A stretch of 5,171 nt of DNA from Planctomycetaceae bacterium. GTDB taxonomy: Bacteria; Planctomycetota; Planctomycetia; Pirellulales; Thermoguttaceae. Below the pieces are notes generated by a model. It was not told the origin of the DNA and did no database searches. It saw nothing but the letters and a program-made list of their open reading frames with translations. Position numbers and translations under genes: made by a program. The stretch covers positions 1 to 5,171 of the forward strand of contig JAISNF010000102.1 of NCBI GenBank assembly GCA_031276415.1, written 5' to 3'. The first letter of the stretch is position 1. Every line of letters begins with the position of its first letter. Below, in pieces: positions 1 to 5,079 of this stretch.

Positions 1-62
1 GTTTATGTTTTTTTATGTTACTGAATTTTTCCTGTTTTGGTTCCTTTTTTTATTTTTCTGCT

Positions 63-476
63 ATGTTGATCCGAATGGAATTAGCCCGAATTGTTATTAC
101 CGAGATGAATAGTCAACAGGCGTTGATTTTGCGAGAGGTCAATGGCAATCGCGAATTACCGATTGTCATTGGAATTGTTGAAGCAACAACAATTGACCGC
201 CGCGTCAAACGTATCGAATCGCCAAGACCATTGACACACGATTTGCTTTGTAACACTATTGAAGTTCTTGACGGCAAAATTCAAGATATTTTCATTCACC
301 GTTTTGAAGATCAGACTTATTTCGCCGCATTGCGGGTGATTCACGGGAACGAATTGATTGAAATTGACAGCCGTCCTTCCGATGCCATTGCTGTTGCGGT
401 TTCGTTTGATCCGTTTCTTCCAATTTTGATCCAGGAAGAAGTTCTCAATCAGGCAATCGCAGCGTCAATGGAATAA
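63..476 (+). CDS. Bifunctional nuclease domain protein (BFN / DUF151 family)
   Basis: This 137-residue protein is essentially one BFN (DUF151) domain. Members of the family studied in plants and bacteria have been assigned DNase and RNase activity; the substrate of this one is unknown and it should be cytosolic, as no signal peptide or membrane helix is visible. Conserved blocks are LPIVIGIVEA (residues 32-41), RPLTHDL (55-61) and the hallmark DSRPSDAIAVAV (102-113). The frame is open from an ATG at 15, but the extra 16 residues there are a Phe-rich stretch outside the domain. I therefore place the start at the ATG at 63 (MLIRMEL); the ATG at 75 is also possible. None of the starts has a clear Shine-Dalgarno sequence. 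Length fits short single-domain family members. The next gene is 247 bp away, so it is probably transcribed separately. The family is secure; the physiological role is not. Confidence 0.9.
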   Translation: MLIRMELARIVITEMNSQQALILREVNGNRELPIVIGIVEATTIDRRVKRIESPRPLTHDLLCNTIEVLDGKIQDIFIHRFEDQTYFAALRVIHGNELIEIDSRPSDAIAVAVSFDPFLPILIQEEVLNQAIAASME

Positions 477-547
477 TTTTTTTTTTTCTAACCACCTTAG
501 GGAAATTCTAAAAAACACGAATTTATTTTTATTAACCACATTTATTA

Positions 548-676
548 ACCCAGAGGACACAGAGAATACAAAGGAAATTTTTAATTGGAATCGAAACGTT
601 ATTTAATATCATAATTGACTTTTGATCTAAAATAATTTTATAAAATTAAATTTTTCTTCTCTGTGTTCTCTGTAGT
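548..676. repeat. Divided imperfect inverted repeat (ACCACAGAGAACACAGAG-like arms)
   Basis: The left arm at 548-566 reads ACCCAGAGGACACAGAGAA. The right arm at 657-676 is close to its reverse complement, ending TTCTCTGTAGT. The arms enclose about 90 bp of very AT-rich DNA. Fragments resembling the arm ends occur nearby (AACCACA at 534-540, TCTGTG at 684-689). A related but shorter arrangement lies at 2681-2752. Similar 'accacagagaacacagag' strings are, from general experience, common intergenic repeats in several bacterial groups. Function is unknown. Most of the 247-bp spacer 477-723 is this repeat; the rest is AT-rich with a run of T just after the upstream stop codon. Confidence 0.6.
615..644 (+). 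promoter_or_regulatory. Candidate sigma70-type promoter for the YjbQ gene
   Basis: TTGACT (615-620) and TATAAA (639-644) are separated by 18 bp, each one mismatch from consensus. The predicted transcript start is near 651, giving a leader of about 70 nt before the ATG at 724. The promoter sits between the arms of the inverted repeat at 548-676, so the right arm would be in the leader. In DNA this AT-rich, chance matches are common, so this is a moderate call. Confidence 0.4.
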
Positions 677-723
677 AAAATAATCTGTGTTTAAATAAAA
701 AGCAGGTTATTAGAAGTTACCAA

Positions 724-1152
724 ATGTTAATCATACAAAGAATACTTACGTTGCCGCCTTTTTCAAACGGGATCAGAATGATTACCCGTGAAATTATTGA
801 GGCAATTCCTGAAATTCGTGAACTGGATTGCGGAATGTTAAATATTTTTCTCCAACACACTTCCGCTTCAATCACCATTAACGAAAATGCCGATTCTGAT
901 GTTCAGAAAGATATTCAAATGGCTCTCGGTAAAATGATTCCAGACACTTTGCCTTATAAACACACTTTGGAAGGTCAAGATGATATGCCGGCACATCTAA
1001 AATCGTCCGTCATGGGAGTTTCCGTCAATGTTCCCATCGGTCAAGGACGCCTGCTCTTGGGAACTTGGCAAGGAATTTATCTTTGCGAACATAGATGTTC
1101 AACACACAAAAGATCAATTGTATTAACAGCGTTTGGAAAAAAGGCAAAATAA
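724..1152 (+). CDS. YjbQ / UPF0047 family protein (secondary thiamine-phosphate synthase-like)
   Basis: This 142-residue protein matches the YjbQ/UPF0047 family over its full length. E. coli YjbQ has been linked to a weak, secondary thiamine-phosphate synthase activity, and databases often carry that name; the true physiological reaction is not settled. Visible family motifs are QHTSASITINENAD (residues 44-57), a His and Glu-Gly at 80-84, DDMPAHLKSS (86-95) and GTWQGIYLCEHR (113-124). The conserved H45, H91 and H123 form the putative metal- or phosphate-binding site. The protein is expected to be soluble and cytosolic, with no signal peptide. The ATG at 724 gives the N-terminus expected for the family, although its upstream Shine-Dalgarno is poor. 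No thiamine genes lie nearby, so context adds no support for a thiamine role. Family assignment is firm; function is tentative. Confidence 0.93.
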   Translation: MLIIQRILTLPPFSNGIRMITREIIEAIPEIRELDCGMLNIFLQHTSASITINENADSDVQKDIQMALGKMIPDTLPYKHTLEGQDDMPAHLKSSVMGVSVNVPIGQGRLLLGTWQGIYLCEHRCSTHKRSIVLTAFGKKAK

Positions 1153-1265
1153 ATAGAATAAAAATTTTGAGAAAATTCATTTATTACCACAGAATAAGAC
1201 GATAGAATATAAGAAATCCGAAAATATAAATACCGGAAATAATATTATCTGAAAAATCGGTTTTT

Positions 1266-1294
1266 TTGACAAATCGTGTTTTTTCAGTTATAAT
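1266..1294 (+). promoter_or_regulatory. Perfect-consensus sigma70-type promoter
   Basis: TTGACA (1266-1271) and TATAAT (1289-1294) are both exact consensus hexamers separated by the optimal 17 bp. Transcription should begin near 1301, giving a leader of about 118 nt before the ATG at 1420. This is the best promoter in the window and implies strong or constitutive expression of the coiled-coil gene, unless it is tempered by the tandem repeats downstream. The call is by sequence only. Confidence 0.8.
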
Positions 1295-1309
1295 CAACTA
1301 TCAATTTTC

Positions 1310-1331
1310 CAATTCAAACGCAATTCAAACA
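1310..1331 (+). repeat. Two tandem 11-bp units in the leader, CAATTCAAAC(G/A)
   Basis: CAATTCAAACG (1310-1320) is followed directly by CAATTCAAACA (1321-1331), ten of eleven bases identical. The pair starts about 10 bp after the predicted transcript start. An 11-bp period is about one helical turn, which would place a bound protein twice on the same DNA face. The sequence could equally act as RNA or be a chance duplication. Confidence 0.55.
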
Positions 1332-1367
1332 AATGTTTATTGCGATTTTTATTAAAAAATAGTTTCG

Positions 1368-1389
1368 TCAATACTTGATCAATACTTGA
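1368..1389 (+). repeat. Two tandem 11-bp units TCAATACTTGA
   Basis: TCAATACTTGA occurs exactly twice in a row (1368-1378 and 1379-1389), about 30 bp before the start codon at 1420. Each unit is itself a small inverted repeat, TCAA-tac-TTGA, so the pair resembles a double operator site. It sits between the promoter at 1266-1294 and the ribosome binding site at 1406. Regulatory use is an inference. Confidence 0.55.
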
Positions 1390-1405
1390 TTTTTTGCTTC
1401 AAATC

Positions 1406-1413
1406 AGGAAAGG
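1406..1413 (+). promoter_or_regulatory. Strong ribosome binding site, AGGAAAGG
   Basis: AGGAAAGG lies 6 bp before the ATG at 1420. It is the only clear Shine-Dalgarno sequence in the window; the other five genes have weak or none. Together with the perfect promoter it suggests that the coiled-coil protein is made in quantity, and it fixes the start codon. Confidence 0.75.
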
Positions 1414-1419
1414 TGCTTT

Positions 1420-2280
1420 ATGAACTTAATTGGTAAAATGTTCATAGTTCTCATTTTTATTATGAGTATTATGTTCATGGGTTTCTCTGTGGTGATTTAC
1501 GCAACACATACCGATTGGAAAAAACGTTCTGAAGATTTAAGTGCGTTGCTCAAAGAATCGGAAACCCAGAAGAAGCAGTTGTCGGATGCCCGCGACGATA
1601 TGGTGCGTGAATTTAACGAAGAATTATCCAAACGCCGCGCTGTTATCGCCAATCTGGAAACCAAAGTTGAAGAAATCAGCAAAGAAAATAAACAATATAA
1701 AGAGGAACTCGTTCAATTAAATGACGTCAAAGAACAAGGAATTGCCTCTGTTAAACTTTCTCACGAAAGTATGCAGTCATTACGAGCGGAAGTGGACGGA
1801 CTTCGCAAAGATTTACGCAAAGCCCAAGAAGATTGGGCAAAACTCAATACCGAACTCGTCGCCAAAACCGATGAAGCCCATGATTTGGCGTTGCAATTAA
1901 CAACCTATCGCTCTGTCGGTGAAAAATTACTTCAGGATTATCGTGATGCTATTGACGTCTTAAAAAAACACGGTCTAAAACCAATTCCCGATTTGTACAC
2001 CGGTATTCCGCCGAAAGGAATTCAAGGTGTTGTTACGGAAGTTCGCCCCAAAGGTTGGGTTGAAATTTCCATCGGTGAAGATTCCGGTTTGATTCGCGGT
2101 CATGAATTGGATGTTGTCCGAAATCTTGACGGAAGAAGTTCGTATATCGGAAAAATTAAAATAGAACGCACCGAATCCGACCGCGCCGCCGCAACTATTA
2201 TGCCGGAATTTCGGCGAGGAACCGTTCAACGTGGTGATAACGTCGAATTTATCAATACTGCCGAACTAACCGCACGATAA
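1420..2280 (+). CDS. Membrane-anchored coiled-coil protein with beta-rich C-terminal domain, planctomycete type
   Basis: This 286-residue protein has no function I can name. Residues 5-28 form one hydrophobic helix acting as an uncleaved anchor, with Lys and Arg just after it (34-36). Residues about 34-185 are rich in Glu, Lys, Leu, Gln and Ala and read as a long coiled coil. A Pro/Gly hinge (about 187-199) leads to a compact C-terminal domain (about 199-276) with alternating beta pattern: GVVTEV, WVEISIGEDSGLIRGHEL, YIGKIKI and RGTVQRGDNV. The 'ISIGEDSGL-x-x-GHEL ... G-x-I-x-V ... GD-x-V' pattern resembles small beta-barrel domains of envelope proteins such as the MreC C-terminus; that is an analogy, not homology I can prove. 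The helix probably fixes it in the inner membrane, with the rod and domain on the far side. It has the strongest promoter and RBS here and is followed 104 bp later by a small membrane protein, a likely partner. Confidence 0.85.
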   Translation: MNLIGKMFIVLIFIMSIMFMGFSVVIYATHTDWKKRSEDLSALLKESETQKKQLSDARDDMVREFNEELSKRRAVIANLETKVEEISKENKQYKEELVQLNDVKEQGIASVKLSHESMQSLRAEVDGLRKDLRKAQEDWAKLNTELVAKTDEAHDLALQLTTYRSVGEKLLQDYRDAIDVLKKHGLKPIPDLYTGIPPKGIQGVVTEVRPKGWVEISIGEDSGLIRGHELDVVRNLDGRSSYIGKIKIERTESDRAAATIMPEFRRGTVQRGDNVEFINTAELTAR

Positions 2281-2384
2281 ATTGATAAATTGACAACATA
2301 ATCACTAATTGAACAATAAAATAGAAACTTCCGCTCATTGGCATTGGCTCATTTTGTTAATTTTGTACTAATTTATTTACGACA

Positions 2385-2633
2385 ATGATTTCTTTCAGAA
2401 AAAAGAAAAAAGGCGATGAAACAACCGAAACAACACCGGCAAGGGAAACTGTTTCATCAACTTCATCAACGCCTTCCGAAACTCCAATAACAATTCGGAA
2501 ACCAAAACCGGCACCGGATATTTATACATTGTTGCTTGGTCTTTCCGTAGTTGCTTTAATTATTGCAACAGTTCTTTTGTATCTGAATCTCACCGATTAT
2601 GGACCAAATCCGCTTGCCGGTATCAAAACATGA
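2385..2633 (+). CDS. Small single-helix membrane protein, basic and Ser/Thr-rich N-terminus
   Basis: This 82-residue protein is of unknown function. It opens with a basic patch (RKKKK, residues 5-9), continues through a low-complexity Thr/Ser/Glu/Pro segment (about 11-35), a Lys/Pro stretch (38-44), then one transmembrane helix starting at PDIYTLLLGL (44-53) and ending near residue 69, with a short polar tail (70-82). The basic N-terminus argues for a cytoplasmic N-terminal side and an outside C-terminus. I recall the 'PDIYT-x-LL' start of the helix from small planctomycete proteins next to a coiled-coil gene like the one upstream, which supports it being real. The 104-bp gap, same strand and lack of a convincing own promoter suggest co-transcription with 1420-2280. 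There is no clear Shine-Dalgarno before the ATG at 2385. Confidence 0.75.
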   Translation: MISFRKKKKGDETTETTPARETVSSTSSTPSETPITIRKPKPAPDIYTLLLGLSVVALIIATVLLYLNLTDYGPNPLAGIKT

Positions 2634-2680
2634 AATTATGCCAAATTTCTAATAACCGGTTTTTTATTTAACCACTTATT

Positions 2681-2752
2681 TAACCACCGAGAACATAGAG
2701 TTCACCGAGAAGAGAAATTTGTATTTATTTAGTAACGTCTCGGTTCAGTTAA
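2681..2752. repeat. ACCACAGAG-type intergenic repeat, second copy
   Basis: TTAACCACCGAGAACATAGAG (about 2680-2700) resembles the left arm of the repeat at 548-676. It contains the 9-mer CACCGAGAA twice, at 2685-2693 and 2703-2711, 18 bp apart. ACCGAGA (2704-2710) is matched by an inverted TCTCGGT (2738-2744). The following AGTTAAAAT resembles AGTAAAAT after the right arm of the first copy. It is therefore probably a shorter, diverged member of the same family. Confidence 0.5.
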
Positions 2753-2760
2753 AATTCCGT

Positions 2761-2876
2761 AATATTTCCTAAGTCCCGCAGGGACAAAGGAAAGTTGAGA
2801 GTGGATAGTGGATAGTTCCGCAATACGGAATTACAAACATTTTGGTAATAATTCCGCTTGCGAAACTCTCCACTAT
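2761..2876. repeat. Structured intergenic repeat element, copy 1
   Basis: Three parts can be read. First, an imperfect hairpin at 2765-2793: TTTCC and GTCCC pair with GGGAC and GGAAA around a GCA loop. Second, a tract of three heptamers, TTGAGAG, TGGATAG, TGGATAG (2795-2815). Third, an imperfect inverted repeat with left arm 2805-2834 and right arm 2845-2876 around a 10-base loop; the left arm overlaps the heptamers. The first 85 bp recur at 5080-5171 with six mismatches and one extra heptamer. There is no coding capacity, so if mobile it would depend on an enzyme made elsewhere. A MITE- or REP-like element is the best description. Confidence 0.75.
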
Positions 2877-2940
2877 ACTCATTACACTTTAAAATTCGGT
2901 TTTGTTAGAAAAATATCACCTGGAATATTTTATTTGCCAA

Positions 2941-2990
2941 TCCTGTAAATTCTGTTAATCTCGTCGAAATTTGTTGATTTTGTTCAAAAA
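2941..2990. repeat. Degenerate tandem tract of about 9-11 bp units
   Basis: The stretch divides into similar units TCCTGTAAA, TTCTGTTAA, TCTCGTCGAAA, TTTGTTGAT and TTTGTTCAAA, sharing a (T)CTGTTAA-like core. Related 'tcctgtaaattctgttaatc' strings are, in my experience, frequent between genes in several bacterial phyla. No function is known and the units are too uneven for a CRISPR array. Confidence 0.4.
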
Positions 2991-3007
2991 CTGAAGTTTT
3001 TGAACAA
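2980..3007. repeat. Perfect 12-bp inverted repeat (hairpin)
   Basis: TTGTTCAAAAAC (2980-2991) and GTTTTTGAACAA (2996-3007) are exact reverse complements separated by the 4-base loop TGAA. The stem is AT-rich (3 G/C pairs of 12) and no uninterrupted T-run follows, so it is not a textbook terminator. It lies about 125 bp before larE. It could be a cruciform or operator site for a dimeric protein, or the end of a decayed repeat. Confidence 0.65.
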
Positions 3008-3133
3008 CTCTATTATATTTTATTTTGATTTCCTATCGTAAACAATTTCAAAAAATGTTAAATTATTGACGGTAGAAATATTGTTAGTTTCAGGAAAACA
3101 CGGTAAACATAAATATATTCGGAAAAATAAATT

Positions 3134-3955
3134 ATGGAAACATTAAGAGCGAAACATGCTCATCTCAAAGAATATTTGCATCAATTTGATCGTCTTGCGG
3201 TTGCATTTTCCGGAGGAGTAGATTCAACATTTTTGCTCTGGTCGGCTCAAATGGTTTTGGGAAACCGGATTGTCGCTGTAACCGCCCGATCATGCAGTTT
3301 TCCGAAACGGGAACTGGATGAAGCCGCTGATTTTGTTCAAAAAAACGGAATCGAACATATTATTGTCGATTCGGAAGAATTGGATATTGAAGGTTTTTCC
3401 AAAAATCCAATCAACCGGTGTTATCTTTGCAAAACGGAACTTTTCACAAAAATTCGTAACATTGCGGATTCTTATGATATTCGATACATTGCGGAAGGTT
3501 CCAACGCCGATGATGAAGGAGATTATCGACCGGGTTTTCAGGCGATTTCGGAACTTGGGATTTTAAGTCCGCTTCGTTACGCAAAATTGACCAAAAACGA
3601 TATTCGGCAACTTTCCGCCGAACAAGGATTACCGACGTGGAACAAACAAAGTTTTGCCTGTCTTTCGTCGCGTTTTCCGTACGGTGAAGATATTACGAAA
3701 GAACGCCTGACCATGATTGATCAGGCGGAACAATTTTTGCTTGATTCCGGTTTCCGTCAGGTTCGTGTACGTTTTCATGGTAATTTAGCCCGAATTGAAA
3801 CCGATGATAACGGTTTTCAAAAATTGTCCGATAAAAAGTTACGTGAAATCATTTACAACCGGTTTAAGGAAATTGGTTTTATTTATGTTTCCATTGACAT
3901 TCTTGGTTATCGTACCGGAAGTATGAATGAACCGTTAAAAATTATCAGCCGATAA
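3134..3955 (+). CDS. larE: LarE-type ATP-dependent sulfur transferase (PP-loop)
   Basis: This 273-residue cytosolic protein belongs to the LarE branch of the PP-loop ATP pyrophosphatases. LarE adenylates a carboxylated pyridine mononucleotide and installs sulfur, a step in making the nickel-pincer nucleotide cofactor of lactate racemase and related enzymes. The ATP-binding PP-loop SGGVDST is at residues 26-32. Other family blocks are NRCYLCK (94-100), EGSNADDEGDYRPG (121-134), SFACLSSRFPYGEDIT (173-188) and VRVRFHGNLARIE (210-222). C176 aligns, from memory of the Lactobacillus plantarum protein, with its sacrificial sulfur-donor Cys176. Unlike that protein, this one also has C96 and C99 in a CxxC, raising the possibility of a cluster-bearing, non-sacrificial form. 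The ATG at 3134 gives a normal length; only a weak GGA precedes it. No larA, larB or larC lies in the window, so the cofactor role is inferred from family alone. Confidence 0.9.
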   Translation: METLRAKHAHLKEYLHQFDRLAVAFSGGVDSTFLLWSAQMVLGNRIVAVTARSCSFPKRELDEAADFVQKNGIEHIIVDSEELDIEGFSKNPINRCYLCKTELFTKIRNIADSYDIRYIAEGSNADDEGDYRPGFQAISELGILSPLRYAKLTKNDIRQLSAEQGLPTWNKQSFACLSSRFPYGEDITKERLTMIDQAEQFLLDSGFRQVRVRFHGNLARIETDDNGFQKLSDKKLREIIYNRFKEIGFIYVSIDILGYRTGSMNEPLKIISR

Positions 3956-4020
3956 AATTGGTTTGTTGTTATTTTACGGCATTTTTTTACGTACAATAAG
4001 AAAAAAATATTGCAACAGTT

Positions 4021-5034
4021 ATGTTATTTCTAAGTATTATTATTCCGGTTCGCAATGAATCGCAATATATTGCGGGAGTTTTGGATCGTTTGCTGGAGCA
4101 GGATTATTGTACGGATCGGTTTGAAATTCTTGTGGTGGACGGTTGTTCCACAGACACTACGCAGGAAATTGTACGAAAATATACGGAACGATATTCCAAT
4201 ATCCGGTTATTTGAAAATCCGAAACGGTTTTCGAGTGCTGCCCGAAACATTGGAATTGAACAGGCTCAGGGAGATATTGTTCTTATTATTGATGGTCATT
4301 GTCTTATTGACAACCGTGCCATGTTGAAAAATATTGATACGGCATTTGAACGATCTCAAGCCGATTGTCTTGGGCGTCCGCAGCCGCTTGAAATGACTGG
4401 AGCGTCAACACTTCAATGGGCAATTGCTTTTGCTCGGCGTAGTCGATTGGGGCATCATCCTGATTCATTTATTTATTCTGGTCAGGCGCAATTTTCTCCG
4501 GCAATTAGTGTTGCGGTTGCTTATCGCAAAGAGATTTTTGAAAGAGTCGGCAAGTTTGATGAAACATTTGATGCTTGTGAGGATGTTGAAATGAATTATC
4601 GTATTGATAAAATGAAATTCCGTTGTTATTTTGATCCGGCAATTGCAATTTATTATATTCCGCGAAAGACGCTGACGGGTCTTATATTTCAGATGAACCG
4701 TTACGGTCGTGGCAGGGTAAAATTGTTTCGGAAACATCGGGAGACTTTTTCGTTAAAAAGTTTTGGTCTTGGTTTTTTTGTTTTTGGGGTGATTTTCGGG
4801 TTATTATTTTGTTGGGTGTATCCGGTATTGTTTAATATTTATGTTTCGGTTTTTTGTTTTTATATTTTTGTTATTCTTTTTGAATCTATTCGGATTACAA
4901 TTTTGAATCATCGTTTTTCCATTCTATTTTTTCTACCAATTGTTTTTCCGGCAATTCATTTCGGATTTGGTTTTGGTATTCTGTGTGAATTTTTGCGAGG
5001 ACTCAAAAACATTTCCAATCACCAAACCACATAA
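4021..5034 (+). CDS. Membrane-associated family 2 glycosyltransferase, ExoA-like
   Basis: This 337-residue protein has a GT-A catalytic domain of family GT2 (about residues 3-240) followed by a hydrophobic C-terminal part with two or three membrane helices (about 249-273, 274-292, 299-321). The catalytic side faces the cytoplasm and should transfer a sugar from a nucleotide donor to a lipid-linked or polysaccharide acceptor. Motifs are SIIIPVRNE (5-13), VVDGCSTDTT (38-47, nucleotide-binding D40), IIDGHC (89-94, in place of the usual DxD), CEDVEMNYR (186-194, with the likely base in the ED pair) and a basic NRYGRGRVK (226-234). The order and the C-terminal helices resemble ExoA, which acts in succinoglycan synthesis; sugar and product cannot be told from sequence. 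It starts 65 bp after larE with no evident RBS and may share its transcript. The C-terminal third is markedly T-rich because it codes mostly for Phe, Ile, Leu and Val. Confidence 0.88.
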   Translation: MLFLSIIIPVRNESQYIAGVLDRLLEQDYCTDRFEILVVDGCSTDTTQEIVRKYTERYSNIRLFENPKRFSSAARNIGIEQAQGDIVLIIDGHCLIDNRAMLKNIDTAFERSQADCLGRPQPLEMTGASTLQWAIAFARRSRLGHHPDSFIYSGQAQFSPAISVAVAYRKEIFERVGKFDETFDACEDVEMNYRIDKMKFRCYFDPAIAIYYIPRKTLTGLIFQMNRYGRGRVKLFRKHRETFSLKSFGLGFFVFGVIFGLLFCWVYPVLFNIYVSVFCFYIFVILFESIRITILNHRFSILFFLPIVFPAIHFGFGFGILCEFLRGLKNISNHQTT

Positions 5035-5079
5035 ATTTACCGAAATGTAAATAATAAATTAGGACACTTCTAAAAATTC

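Larger units (their letters stand above)
2634..3133. other. 500-base non-coding spacer filled with repeats
   Basis: No credible gene is visible on either strand between the small membrane protein and larE. In order the spacer holds an ACCACAGAG-type repeat (2681-2752), a structured repeat element (2761-2876), a degenerate tandem tract (2941-2990) and a perfect 12-bp hairpin (2980-3007). About 125 bp of AT-rich DNA then leads to larE, where I could not find a convincing promoter: TTGACG at 3066-3071 lacks a matching -10 box. AACCGGTT followed by T-rich DNA at 2654-2670 could contribute to termination of the upstream operon but is too short a stem to call. Confidence 0.6.

Noticed and set aside
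15..62. Earlier in-frame ATG at 15 for the nuclease-domain gene
   Set aside because: The added 16 residues are a Phe/Ser-rich stretch from T-rich DNA, outside the conserved domain and without an RBS; they look like translated promoter region.
476..490. Terminator after the nuclease-domain gene
   Set aside because: There is a T-run but no stem before it.
1218..1267. Terminator hairpin after the YjbQ gene, using CCGAAAA/CCGG and CGGTTTTTTT
   Set aside because: The possible stems are only 3-4 bp with long loops; the T-run more likely belongs to the promoter's upstream DNA.
1497..1682. Open frame on the minus strand
   Set aside because: It lies fully inside the coiled-coil gene on the opposite strand and has no recognisable protein pattern. 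The same holds for minus-strand frames at 156-344, 1975-2229 and 4465-4737.
2290..2322. TTGACA at 2290-2295 as a promoter for the small membrane protein
   Set aside because: No good -10 box lies 16-18 bp downstream; the nearest, TAAAAT at 2317-2322, is 21 bp away.
2795..2815. Heptamer tract as a CRISPR array
   Set aside because: Units are 7 bp and contiguous with no spacers, and no cas gene is present.
3318..3566. Plus-strand frame inside larE (and another at 4055-4327 inside the glycosyltransferase)
   Set aside because: Both overlap strongly supported genes in another frame and show no domain or RBS.
3966..3997. Promoter for the glycosyltransferase (TACAAT at 3992-3997)
   Set aside because: The -10 is fair, but TTGTTA at 3966-3971 is 20 bp away and the properly spaced hexamer TTATTT is poor; too weak to list.
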